DNA of 64,000 bases from Paramecium octaurelia (Eukaryota > Ciliophora > Oligohymenophorea > Peniculida > Parameciidae): the NCBI GenBank assembly GCA_905182995.1, contig CAJJDP010000002.1, forward strand, positions 62,001 through 126,000, given 5' to 3'. The number at the start of each line of letters is the position of its first letter. The first letter of the stretch is position 1. Shown piece after piece: positions 11,109-23,216 of this stretch. The notes beneath the pieces were generated by a model. The model had not been told where the DNA came from. It saw only the letters and a list, made by a program, of their open reading frames with translations, and did no database searches. A program made the position numbers and the translations under genes.

Positions 11109-14100
11109 ATGAATTCCACAGCATCGCTTTAATAAACAATACATAATTATTGCTTACAATCATATTCTGCTGGGGATTTTGCGGTATTGATCCTATTTGA
11201 TGTTTATTAGAAAAATCAATAAATTTTAGAGCATCTGAGAAAATTCATATTGGATTGGAATAATTTGCCATTATTGAAAACAATTATAGAAGTAGATTGT
11301 AAGTAGGAGACTACTTTTGTGATTTACTCATTACTTCAAAAAGCAATTGCCTCAGGTTGTAAATTTGTAAATGTTCTTCAAAATCCATAGAGAAAATCAT
11401 AAAGTTATGAAGAATACGAAAGGTGAATAAATATTTAGTATTTTAGTCATGAAAGATTATATTTTACATCAATTGTGACAACTCACTTGAATATTGTGAT
11501 AAATTATTTTACAAAGGGTTTGTAGCATTAAAATTATGTTTAAAACACTGTTTTGTTTGCTTTAGCTTATATGTTAAGAAAATATTGGTCTGAAATAATT
11601 TTACCGGAACAATTAGTTGAAAAACTAATAAACACATTTTTTTATACTTAAAATATTTAAATTTTAACTTTAGGATGCAAATTATTTGAAAATCTATTGA
11701 GTTGTGTTCGTTAATATTATTATGCAACTGGCTATTTAGAATTTAGAAAAATCATGATGGGATTTTAGAGGTTATTATTATTCATTTAAAATGTTATATA
11801 GGTAATCCTTATCGACATTGCTCGAATAGACTCATAAACTTGTACAAAATTAATTGAAAATGGGAACCTTCTTACAAATTTATAAATTAGATAAATCATA
11901 TGCGGATAGCCTAATTTAATTGCTTAACTCTTTTATGACTTTTAATTTCAATCTAAGTTTCTATGAAATTGATGTTGATCATGATTCAAAAGAAAACTTT
12001 ATAATTAATGTAACATAATTAAATATTCTATAAAGTTCCCTGATTCTTATTTTAAAATACTTAATGATGACACTTTGAATAAAGAGTATTTTAGAGCTAT
12101 CATTGAATTCTATCCTATAGACTAAGCAATTTCAATTAGAATACTTAATAATCTCTAAAGAATTGCAACAGCCAGATTGTCCATATTTTTTTAGAAGCAC
12201 AAATTCAAGAGTGTTTTAAGAAGAACTCTGTGGGAAGGTTTGCTCTTTTTGCTAAATAATTATGAATTGTATTTGAATAATACTGATTTTTCAAATGAAG
12301 TTTGCTCTTTTGCAATAAGATTAGTAGTAATTTTGCAGTTGTTATTTATTAGTCAAATTTCACTTTGAAGAAATTACAAAAGTTTTAGGACTTGTTTGAT
12401 TAATGTGTAAATTAGTTAAATCGAATAAATCAATTAATCTTAAATAATCAAGGAATAAAACTATCATAAAATAGTGTTTTTATTAAACTGTAGGAGGTTT
12501 GGCATCAATTTTTATTTTAAATAAACATTTATAGTTCTCAATATGTTCAATAATTTAAATTACTTTAAAGTTCAGTAAATTTGAGTTTTAAGTTACTGAT
12601 TCATGCATTTTACAACGGAAACCCCTTTTCAGAAATTCCGCCAAATTATCCTATTAAAAAAATTAAGAAATTCTTGGACAAAGGATTTCATTTATGCATA
12701 TAAGTCTACCAACAAAATACAATTGAATGTATTAATGTGATTTCAGATTTACTAAAAAGTCTACCCATAATTGTAACAAATATTAATATTATAGCAAGTT
12801 TAAACATTACAACCTTAAGAACAGCTCATTACTTTATGTAAGAATTTATTGAAATTAAGAAAAATTTAGTGCTTTGTTGTGTTTAATATCTGCCCTTGTA
12901 TTGAGTCCAACTTAAATTGAATTTTTGAGTGGAGGAGAATCTCAATTTTCATAAAATAAAATGGATGCACACCCTCAAGTTCGTATATTATTGTAGGCAA
13001 TACTCGACTTGATAGTATATACAAATAAATTGAATATTCCCGCTGATGTAAATAATAAAATTAAGATAAAATAGAATTATGTATGCAAATTGTACCATAC
13101 CAGTATTTTAATATTTATCTAAACATATATATCTTAAACTATAGAAAATATATATTTAGATGAAAATTAAAAAATAGTCATATCTTAATTGCACTTGTAA
13201 TTATGAGCTATATTAATAGATAAATGAGTTTGGGTAATGATGGTTCAGTTCAATAAAACTACTTAGTGATTATTGAATGTTGCTTAGAAAAATGGTAATT
13301 TTTGATGCATATATAAGCTTCTAAATATTTACATTTCATGATCCGGATTTGGTGGAATATAGTTTTATCATCTTATAATATACATATGAAAAGTATTGAT
13401 TGAGTTTATTTTTAGATTGAAGCGATAATTAGATAGAAGGTTCTTTAGATAGAGTTCTATCAGCAGTATGTTGAAACAATTCTTCTTATAGATGGATTTA
13501 ACATGCTTTAATGAAGTTCAATATATTAAGAAAAGGAAACAAGTTTATAAATTGGTTTCCCTGGTTTGGGTTGATGATTAATTGGACGATTATGTACCTG
13601 CTTTGGTAGATATTTACAAATAAATAAAAAAATCGATTGCTAGTGAAACAAATAAAATAAATATGCTCAAATATTTGTGGGATATGATTGGAGTAGTCGA
13701 TGAATTAGAAGTGGATAGTATTTATAGAGTATTCTTAAGAATTGTGTAAGATCAATAATATAGTTAGATTTCCTGATTTATCATCTCTGTTGTCTACTGA
13801 TAACACTCAAATATTTGTGTAAGACTATGATTCCTCTTTAGGATTGACAGCTCTTTTGTGTGCGATATTTAAAAATAAGTAATAAATCTGAGTATAGCTA
13901 GGAATACAAGATTGTCAAATGAAAATATTCAAATCCTACTCTATTAAATCTATGGCAAAGCTACAAAATTCTTTATAACATCCATTGACTATTTGATATT
14001 GTAAGCTCAAACTAGCATATAATAAGGTTAGCAAGTGAAGGATGGGATTTTGAAGATGGCAGCTAAACTGTTAAAAGTGATGGGCTAGATTTCAAGCTCT

Positions 14101-14885
14101 AAATAAATTAATTAGGGATTCTTCGTAATCTATTAAGATTCATCATATTTGAATTTGTTCAAAAAATAATTGTCGCTCATAATTGCCTATAAGCCATTAT
14201 TCCTAAACTTAATAAAATATAAAAAGTACTTGTTTGAATGTTTGGAAGGGATATGCTCTGAACATAGTGAGACATTAGCTTATAGATGTGGGGCAGATGT
14301 TTATTTAGATTTACTAATCATATCAGAAGCCACTCTAAAGGAGATATTAAATTTCAAATAACTTAAAGGTGAAGAGCAAATAAATGAAGAGGCACTTTAA
14401 ATCTCATAAATTGCTAGTATTCTTTGCAATGTGATGCAATTCTTAATACAAGAAGGAGTGATTGGAGAATAGGCGGATACAGAAATGATTAAGAACAAAA
14501 CATTGGAAATTTACACATAAGGCAAATAAGTTTTATAATCAATTTTTTCATCAGCCTTTACAATAATCGTTGCATTTCCTAAGATCTTAAAGTTTTCAAC
14601 ACCGAATAGTGAGATTATGTTTGCCATTTCTTTAATTAATCCAATTGAAGTAAGAATTTCAATCTAAAATAGTTTCAATAATTACTCGTTGAATTGATTT
14701 AGAAATATAGAAATACAATTCAATTGCCTCAATAGACTTTGGAGTTTATTTCATCAGGATACCAAGGTATTTTTAAATAGATTATGATAGTTTTGATCAA
14801 CTATTTGAATAGTACTACCAAGGAGTTATTTACTAAATAAATTAAATAAGCCTTAGAATAAATTTGTGCTTAAGAAGAGTTCTGA
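11109..14885 (+). CDS. Exportin-4/7-like nuclear export receptor (importin-beta superfamily)
   Basis: Eleven short introns (22-32 nt) give about 1167 residues, the usual size for exportins. The protein is all helical and Leu/Ile-rich. The best family match by eye is a segment around residues 270-330, FPDSYFKILNDDTLNKEYFR then RILNNLQRIATARLSIF, which parallels the W..LLDS..LFF....LxxLxQIASxR block of exportin-4 and exportin-7 (RanBP16). Exportins carry cargo out of the nucleus with Ran-GTP. The splice near 12.9 kb ends in GAG rather than TAG and is less sure. Assignment to exportin-4 versus -7 is open. The start ATG 11109 follows about 180 nt of intergenic DNA. Confidence 0.7.
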
Positions 14886-15109
14886 ATTATTGTATTTATC
14901 GATTATAAATTATAATTGTTTGATTGTGATTAGTTAAATAAGACAACCTTGTTCATATATCTTAATCGAAATTCAATACTTCGAAACATTTCTGCTCATT
15001 TTCTTTATAAACATGGCTTAATCTTAAGGTACGATTGAGAATTGAATATTATGAAACCTTTTATTTAAATACATTTATTTTGTTAACAATCATAAAATTA
15101 TATTAATCA

Positions 15110-16177
15110 ATGAGGTAATAGCCATACTTCATTAAGCCTGTGAATCACTTATCGTATAGAAATCAATCGAGTAAGCAAAGCTTTTGCCAATAATAAAGTG
15201 AGGAATCAAAATCAAAAAGTCAAAATCGATTATCCAATATTAAAAAGCCTGCTCCCATTATTACTTAAGCTATTACTTCTCCGCAATTAAAGAGGATGAA
15301 CAATTAGTATGAAATATAGCTATGATGTAGATTGAGGATTTTAAAAAGTAACAAAGTGGATTTGCCATCCCTGCCTTCGCCTCAATTACAATAATAATAG
15401 TGTGATTAATCTTTGTCAAAATTTAAAAGCTTCGAAAATCTAAACATCCAAATGAAGCAGCCAACGCCAAGGAGATTTAAGTCTGATGAACCTAACATCA
15501 GTGAACTTGGCACTCAGCCAAAAAAAACTATTCGCTTCAGTTAGCATAGCAACATTAGATTGAGAAATGATTCAGCCAAGGCCAGAAATAGATCAAACCA
15601 CATTCCTTTTCAAAAAACCAATACTGAACCTAGTGAAATAGTTCATTCTCCAATTAAACATTAGGCGAAGAGAGATTTCGATGATTCAAGGGAAATTCTG
15701 TATTAATTGCAAAGAGGTTACTCAAAAGAAAAGCAATCTATATTGAAGACTGAACCGGATGATCCCTATAGAATCGGTAGCATTTGTGAGAATAGGAATT
15801 CTGCGAGTCTGAAAAGACAGTTTGGCCATCAATAAGTTAATGAATCCCAAAGATTCCCGACAAAACATCATATAGAAATGCCTTGTGATGATGAATTTTC
15901 CTAGTTTTTCAAGGAGGATGATATCTAAAGCAATTTTAAGAATACCCAAAAGAATACGAATCATTAAAATTAAATAAGTCAACAAACGAAAGAAAAAATC
16001 TTGGATTTGCTCTTTCTTTCAACAGGGGAATTGAAAAAAAAATTTAATGAATAAAGTAGAATTTAATATTCTAAAATCACTAATAAAATATAGCAAAACA
16101 AACCAATAGTACCCAAAAGCAGATTTCCCAATGACTTTTTTAATGTTTTGCATTCTAATGAATCTCAATTATTTTGA
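15110..16177 (+). CDS. Disordered Ser/Asn/Lys-rich protein, unknown
   Basis: Predicted 347 residues with one 24-nt intron. No known domain is recognised. The sequence is dominated by Ser, Asn, Gln, Lys and Arg with many SP and basic clusters (for example PTPRRFKSDEPNISELG), as in phosphorylated cytoskeletal or regulatory proteins. The coherent open frame, intron and start after a short AT-rich leader support a real gene. Confidence 0.6.
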
Positions 16178-16434
16178 TTTTTATAATCCATCTCTCTATT
16201 ACTATAAATACACACACATTTATTAGTTGATTTCCACTTTAACATTGTATACGTGTCTAAATTTTAATATCAAAGTTTGAGTTAAATTAATGGATACCCC
16301 GAAACACATTGAATAAATGGGACATGTAATTAAAATGAAACTTAGTCAATTCATAATTAATAAAAAAAAATAAGACGTCATTTATTGAGGAATAAAAACG
16401 ACTAACTTTTTTTTGATTTTCAATATTATTATAA

Positions 16435-17626
16435 ATGAAGACAATAATCCTTGCCTTAGCACTCATTGTGTTAGCCTCATCAACATAAGCTGATGTCATT
16501 GCTACAATCAAGAAGATTGACTAATCACCATTCGGAAGAACATTGTTCGACACCATCTGGCTCGAACTCTAAACTGGAGATCCATTGGACAGATTACTCT
16601 AAACCTTGACCGATTTGGAAGACAGATATGTTGCTGAATAAAAGGAAGACGATGCCAGAAACCACGAATACTAAGATGCATGCACAGTCGTAAGACATTT
16701 ATCTTAAACCATTCTAGGACATCTCAGCTTTCGATAAGGATTTGGCTGAATCCAACAGAAAGAAGATTGAATTAGAAGCTAGATTAGAAGGATAATTATA
16801 TCCATAAAGAGGAATCTTATAAGGATTAGTTGCCTAAAAATAAGCCGAAGTCAAGGGATACTAAAAGGATTTGGATGAGCTCGATGCTTAAAGAGCTGAA
16901 GAAAACGCCGATTTCGAAGAGAAAGTCTTAGAACACTAAGAAGCCACAGCCATCATTGCTGAAGCCAGAAGACTCTTCGCTGATAACATTGAACACGAAT
17001 CCTTCATCCAAAAAGGAAAAGCCACAAAATAACCAGCTCACAAATTCACCAAGGAAGTTGCTAGCATGATCTAAAAGCACTTCACCACATCTGCTAAGAA
17101 GGCTGCCAAATTCTAACACAGAAAGGGATACAGCAAATTATTCAAAGCTTTCGCCACCATCGCCTCAAAGGTCGAATAATTAGCTGATGCCGGAGCCGTC
17201 TCAAAGATCATCGATTTAGCTGATGAATTGTTGGCCAAGATCGCTGACTCATTGTCCTTATTGAGATTCGCTGAAGACAAGAGAGTTGAAGCTTACAAGA
17301 AATCCAGAAACTTCATCGTCATCTCCATCACTGTTGCCGGAACTGCACTTGCTAACGCCCAATCAGATTTGGCTGCTTTGAACGATGTCATTGCTTAAGT
17401 TGAAGCCTCCCTCGACACCACCAACCAAAGAATTGAAAACGTCACCGCTGACAGAACCGACAGATTCACTTAATGTGAAGAAGCCGTCTAAGATTACTAA
17501 GACGCCAGAGCTGCCAGAACCTCTGACAGAGATGTTGTTTCATAAACCATCGGATTAGTCAACAAGGAATTAAGAACCTTAAGAGAATAATTAGCTTTAA
17601 GATAATCAGCTGGAGAAGAAATCTGA
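16435..17626 (+). CDS. Trichocyst matrix protein (TMP family)
   Basis: TMPs are crystalline core proteins of the defensive secretory organelles (trichocysts) of Paramecium. The 387-residue product starts with a signal peptide (MKTIILALALIVLASSTQAD) and has the family opening VIATIKKIDQSPFGRTLFDTI. Long heptad-like coiled-coil helices rich in Ala, Glu, Lys and Asp follow. One 28-nt intron lies at 16690-16717. Codon use differs strikingly from neighbours: C-ending codons (GCC, AAC, ATC, TTC, CTC) are frequent, as in very highly expressed ciliate genes. TMPs are usually made as precursors cleaved into two small mature chains; the cleavage site is not assigned here. Confidence 0.93.
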
Positions 17627-17814
17627 AAGTGATTTCATTTATCATTAAAAATATTCTAACCCAACCCCTATTTTCCATTAATCTAATATATATATATTTA
17701 TGCAATTAATTTAGTAGAGATTTCAATTGAAGTCCTCATCTGTTAACTTAATGTGTATTATAGGTCTAACTAAGTTTGGGTATTCTGTAAATATCTAATT
17801 GAGGAGATCTAACT

Positions 17815-18126
17815 TCAGTGTTCCAGGCTGCTTCTTTACTTTATTGACTCCTTTTTCTTTTCTTTACAATACTCGTTCAACTGAGGATTTACTCTTTTTT
17901 TAGGTGAAATAATTACGATGGCTTCAGCAAACTCCTGTCCTACGGAATTAATTTGTATATCATTTAACTACTGTTATAATTGCGTCTTCTATTATTTAAG
18001 ATTAGAGATCTCTTGGTTAGCAATACCAAGTTAAGATTCCAATTGATATATGTGTTTCTCCATTTGTTGCAGTTTCTAAATCATATATTCTTCATGTTGC
18101 TATGTGGCGGTGTGTTGCTGGTGCAT
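17815..18126 (-). CDS. Small coiled-coil protein, unknown
   Basis: 103 residues, single exon. The first half is a Gln/Glu/Lys heptad region (LQQMEKHIYQLESQLGIA) typical of a short coiled coil; the tail is basic and ends QRSSLEH. Its ATG lies only 43 nt after the stop of the upstream gene on the same strand, so it might instead be a last exon of that gene, but the joining intron would be 58 nt, far above the window's norm. Confidence 0.5.
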
Positions 18127-18169
18127 CTAAATTCGTTAATTATTTATTTATTATTTAATCAATAGAAAT

Positions 18170-19287
18170 TCATTTGAATTAGACAGAATCCATAGAATAG
18201 TCTTTTTTGGCATAATGACAATACTCCAATGACTTCACTCTTTATGGTCTTTTCCTCTTAATAGTCTTGTTTATTTCTTTGAAGGGATTGTCATTCAAAA
18301 TTGGAATAAATGAGTAAGCATCATATCCAATCACTTTTTTTAAATAATCCAGTTTAATTGGACTTTGAGTATTTTTGATTTTCAGTTTTTATGAGTAACT
18401 CTCATCCAAAGTAATAGTTGGTTTCCGAGCTCTTTCAAAATTAACTTTGTTCAGGAGATACTGTCTTTCAAATCCATCTAGTTCCTTGGGCAATTTTGAA
18501 GGATCAAAGTCTTGGTTTAATTATTTTATTTTCCGAATAATATCTCTAATTAAATTAATAAATTTACATTATTGCTGCTCCTCCATAATTCGAAATGTTG
18601 CACTAATTGTAGAGGTATTCTAATAGACTTTCTTTCTTCTATTTCTCTTAGATCAGAAATTTTTAAAGATCTTTTTCTAAATTTACCTTCTTTTAGATAT
18701 TGATTTAATTTTCTATCTTGAGTAGATAACGTTCTCTTTTCTTTTGATTTATATGTTTCCACAATTCAGTGTATTATTCATTATATTCCTTCATATACTA
18801 GTCAACAAAGGATTATAGTTAGTTTTTGTGTGCTCCCTCGTTTCGATATCTCTTTTGTATTTTTTAAGAATGAATAACGCTTTCTTGGGAATTGGTGAGA
18901 TAGCTCAATATCTAGCTCATTTCTCTGGCCAAATTAGTTGACTTTTCTTCCAATAATTCTATCTAAATTGAAATGTATTAGTACTTCAATCTCCTTTTTT
19001 TGTAATTTATGCGATAGGTTCTCCATTGTTGATTTTTATTTCGACAATTTCGACTTAATCGAAATAATTTCATCTTTTAAGTGTTATAATTGAGCATTCA
19101 TCTCATCCTCGAAGTCTCCAATTGAATTTTGTTTTTTTACGACACAGGTATTTTAGATGGATATTTCAGTTCTCACTCTCTATTTTTTTATTATTTAGCT
19201 GTTCCAATCTTCTATTTTACTAGGTGATGTCCCAAAGTCATCTTATTGTCCCTCGGACTCTATGGTTTAGAAAGTTAATCTTTTCAT
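18170..19287 (-). CDS. Coiled-coil protein, unknown
   Basis: Predicted 357 residues with two 22-nt introns. After a short acidic N-terminus there is a long Lys/Glu/Leu coiled-coil (QLQHLKDEIISIKSKLSKQK onward, then Lys/Gln-rich helices), followed by a less charged C-terminal third (SKLPKELDGFERQYLLNKVN; VIGYDAYSFIPILNDNPFKE). No domain recognised. It is convergent with nothing nearby and shares its upstream region with the gene at 19447. Confidence 0.65.
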
Positions 19288-19446
19288 TATTCTATATTCT
19301 TTAATTGAAATAAAAAATATAGTTAGCCTGCTCAATTAATATATTTTATTAATAATTATAAATCTACTTAGTATTGTGAAAGATTAGGGTATCAAGTTTA
19401 ATAATCAAATAATCATTAACGAAATCACAAAATAAATAATAATAAA

Positions 19447-20584
19447 ATGAATAAATAAAATATGTATATTTATTTATTATTATAGTCATAATTTGGATCA
19501 TGGACTATCAAAAGTAAATGATTCAATTAATTGTTCAATTGAGTAGATACCGACTGGAAATGAAACCTCGACTTGCAAACTAAATTTAGCTGAAATATAA
19601 CGGGGATCTGAAAGAAAGACTAGTAAATCATGCAGGGACAATTTGATATACACTCCTCATCAAAATAAATTCTATGGATATTGCCAATTCCCAAATTAAA
19701 AGTTGAATTGTGGAAAACTAACTGAAAGTAGAATGACAACGTTGTAGCAACAATCTACCATTTCAGTTGATAGAACCAAAGCCAAACCTCAAACCCCAAT
19801 ATCCAAACCTCAATCAGCATCAATTATGAATGGAAAACGCCTCAAAGTCAAAAATAGCGAAATTCTTTTCTAAGACAATCCCTATCACCTCAGTGGTAAC
19901 ATGCAAGATGTCATACAAAATTATCAGAAAAGCACCATCCAAAGCTTCGTTTTTAGGAAGGGCAGTTCTTCTATTAATCGAAACAAATCACAAACTAGCC
20001 AAAACCAGTAAAGATTTGTATGCAAGTACATTAACCATAGACAGATCAATTCCCCTCCGATTAATTTAATTAACAAATTTATAATAAATATAGATTAATA
20101 GAAATTGCAAAATGAACAAAGCAACCAAACTGAGAATCTTAAGATAACTCTTGGAACTGATAGAGGAAGATTAACAATTGAAAATGATACTCCTGATGAT
20201 AGGCAAAATCGATCTCTATCCAAGTCCCTATATTAAACCTTGGATCTCTCCCTAAAAGGCGATACAATATAAGCAACACACATGAGATCTCTCAACACAG
20301 ACTTCAATTCAAGTGCTATTTTATGCGATTAAAACAATCGCAAAGTTAGTGAAATCTATTAATCATTTATTTTTAAATCAAATTTGCAAATGAATCAAAA
20401 CAGATTGATCACAACGAAACAATAATTGGAAAATTCCTAAAGGTTAGAAAAAGAACTAGAATTATACCCTGATATCAAATAACCACAAGAACCAAAAAAA
20501 CCTAAATAATATAGAACTAAAATCTATACTGAATCGGAGCTATCAAAAAAAGAGAAGGACCTTAATACCAATTATCTTATCTGA
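19447..20584 (+). CDS. Disordered Asn/Gln/Lys-rich protein, unknown
   Basis: 371 residues from a five-codon first exon (MNKQN) joined over a 22-nt intron (GTATATTTATTTATTATTATAG) to a long open exon. There is no ATG in the main frame upstream of that intron, so the splice decides the start. The product is low complexity with scattered Cys near the N-terminus (NCSIEQ, CRDN, YGYCQF) and basic clusters. No family recognised. Confidence 0.6.
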
Positions 20585-20940
20585 AATATAATAAAATACT
20601 TATAGAAATGTGTTATATTAGGATACTCTAAATCATACCAATTAAGATATTCTGAGGTTTTGTATCATTTCCAAAGGTTATGAAATTAACAGCTTTTTGT
20701 GTAATATCATTATACAATAAATTAAAATGGTTGAATTTGAATCTCATTCGCATACATAATAAAGTGGAGAGTCCATTTTGCCAGTTTGATCGAAATTTTC
20801 ACTTAAATTAGTTGCAAAATCCAAAACTCCAAACAGATTTAATACAAGCAACTATTGTAGCAAATTAAAAGGACTTTATTTGTAATTCTACTTTTATTAA
20901 TATAATAAGGACCATTCTATTTATAAATTATGTAATTAAA
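20585..20940 (+). other. Intergenic, or extra 5' exon of the phosphatase gene
   Basis: Mostly AT-rich. From an ATG at 20727 a frame starts MVEFESHSHTQQSGESILP and, if a 28-nt GT...TAG intron is removed, runs open into the phosphatase frame at 20941. The last part of that extension is hydrophobic and unlike a phosphatase N-terminus, so I treat it as possible only. Confidence 0.3.
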
Positions 20941-21800
20941 ATGAATTGTTTACAATACATTAAAAGATGCTTTAAAAACTTCAGATAAAAGTTAGATGGG
21001 TAGGATTCTTCCTATCAACTCTCTACTCAGAATAGTCAAGTCCGAAGAAAAAAAACCCTGGTTTTAGATTTGGATGAAACTTTGGTGCATTGCGAATTCA
21101 AAGAAAATCCAAATTTTCATTATGAAACCATATTAGATGTTTGGCATAGAGGCGTTCTCTACACTGTTTATCTATGCAAAAGACCTTACCTTCGAGAATT
21201 TCTCCAATAATTGAGTGCGTATTATGAAATTATAGTTTTTACTGCTGGCTATGAGTCTTATTGTGATAAAGTCTTATAACATATAGATATTGATAGGCAT
21301 ATTTCTGATTACTTTGCAAGATCGAATTGCAGATTTGTAAATGGGATTTGCTTAAAAGACTTATCAATTTTAGACAGACCATTGGATTAATTAATATTTA
21401 TAGATGTAAGGATATTTGATCTTAATCTTATTAGAATAATCCTAATGCTTTTGAAATGTAACCAGATAATGGATTATTAATTCCCTCATTTCTAGATTCT
21501 GATGAAGATGAATGTCTATTGAGATTGATTCCCTTTCTGAAACAAATGGCTCATAAATCTAAAGTAGTCCCAGTCTCATCTTTCTTATCTGATTATGAAT
21601 CCACTCACGGAGCACTCTTTAATGAAATGCAAGTAACCTTATAATGCTAGGCGGAAGGAGAGGAAGGTAGTTTAAGTGAAGAAAGTGTTGTTGTTCTAGA
21701 ATATGTTCCAAAACATAGAAAGACGCAAACTACTTAACAACAATAAAAATAATTTATTAAGCCCCAAGAATAGAGAAGTTAAACTCTCTTTTCTGGTTGA
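20941..21800 (+). CDS. FCP/SCP-type (CTD-like) protein phosphatase
   Basis: HAD-superfamily phosphatase related to the small C-terminal-domain phosphatases that act on RNA polymerase II or other phosphoproteins. 276 residues, one 29-nt intron. Signature LVLDLDETLVH carries the catalytic DxDxT; then CKRPYLREFLQQL, IIVFTAGYESYCDKVL (motif 2 Thr) and the family block LSILDRPLDQLIFIDNNP. The intron falls exactly in the last motif, between IFID and NNP. The C-terminus is Gln-rich and disordered. Start taken at the first in-frame ATG (MNCLQYIKRC); an upstream exon is possible. Confidence 0.88.
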
Positions 21801-22156
21801 TATATTTTGATTATTTATCATTATTTTCATTATTCTGAAAGAATTTAAATATTTCAAAGACAAACTAATTTTTATCTCAAGATAATAAATACTACTTATC
21901 ATCACTATTTTTTTTACCACTTTATTAATTATAAAGAATAAACGATTGATTAAAAAGTTTGTGATTAATAACCCTACTTTATTAAGTTCGATAAATTTGT
22001 ATTTATTAATACATATTATCATTAAGATTACAATAATTTTCTAATGCAAAACATATCATTATTACAGGTGTCTATTTTCCTTTTTTTAATTATCTATAAA
22101 TTAATAGATCATTTTTTTATTTGATATTTTACTTCTTACTAAATAAACCTAATATT
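21801..22156. other. Intergenic, no gene seen
   Basis: Very AT-rich. A minus-strand frame overlapping the end of the phosphatase gene and this stretch has no protein-like composition and is rejected. Confidence 0.6.
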
Positions 22157-22555
22157 ATGAATATCTTCATCATTAAATAATTAGTTTTCTTAACAATAAT
22201 TTGGGTAGCTTTATCTAAAAGATATCATTAGTCAGATGCGGTCTTATAATGATTTAAGGAATATGAAAGGAAGAATTGGATACTTGTGATAACTTAACAA
22301 GTTTTTGAAATAATGAAGAAATGTATGAAAGTGCAGAAAGAGATCCATTACATTATTCAGCTATTAATTTATTTCAAGTATCATCAGGATTATGAATGTG
22401 TGTTTGGAAAAAGAAAATTCTGGCTTGAATCCTTTTTTTTGAAAAATGCCTTGGATTTCATGGAAAATGAAGTTATTCATATAAATCATCATTCGCTTTT
22501 ATAAATATTATCATATTTAATTGATTATTGTGCCTCTGAAGCACATTCTATTTGA
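22157..22555 (+). CDS. Small protein with N-terminal hydrophobic segment, unknown
   Basis: About 126 residues if an 18-nt intron (GTCTTATAATGATTTAAG) is removed; otherwise the frame stops after 31 codons at a TGA inside that stretch. The N-terminus MNIFIIKQLVFLTIIWVALS looks like a signal peptide or anchor. The rest is helical and basic with few Cys. An 18-nt intron is at the bottom of the known Paramecium range, so this model is tentative. Confidence 0.4.
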
Positions 22556-22821
22556 GTTCTTCAAGATAAATAAGATCTATTTTTAGACTGAGAATCTTTA
22601 ATTTAAATTGTGGTTGCAAATAAAATAATAATATATTTAAAGGTTTAATTATTCCCAACCTAAGTCATCCAACACCAGGATAATATTAATCATCATAATT
22701 TGATTATTTTAAGTAGACATCTAATTTTTGAATTCATAGATTAATCGAAAGATTAATAAGAAATTAAAATATTTTTTCTTTAATAATTTAATATCTAGTA
22801 AATTAATATTATAAAGATGTA

Positions 22822-23109
22822 ATGAATGATTAAATTCTAGAAGAAAACATAATTTAATTGAAAAAACAGATTAAATACAAGAACATTGTTCTAGGTGTTT
22901 TCTATGTTTTTTTATTGTTTCTAAAATATAGAAATATTTACTTCTTCTTCTTAATTAGAGTAAGTTTACTTATTTTATTCTTCCTGTGATAGGATGGCGT
23001 CTTAATTTATAATATCATAAAATCTATTTAAAAAGCATAAGGGAATGTTTAAATAATAAGTTCCATAAAAAATACCTTTTAAACGAACTAGAGTTTAGAT
23101 ACCTAATGA
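22822..23109 (+). CDS. Small single-pass membrane protein, unknown
   Basis: 84 residues with a 33-nt intron (GTAAGT...GATAG). N-terminal charged stretch, one long hydrophobic segment (IVLGVFYVFLLFLKY followed by IYFFFLI) and a polar C-terminus. It is too short to classify. Upstream 22556-22821 shows no gene. Confidence 0.4.
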
Positions 23110-23216
23110 CTATATAATTGATTATGAATGCATAATAAAGAATATAATAAATACATAAGTTTCTAATAATATATTTATAAATCAAATAGAAATGATATAC
23201 ATTTATCTCACAAAAT

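Noticed and set aside
21696-22022. Minus-strand frame of 108 codons
   Set aside because: Overlaps the 3' end of the phosphatase and then AT-rich DNA; random Ile/Leu/Asn/Lys composition.
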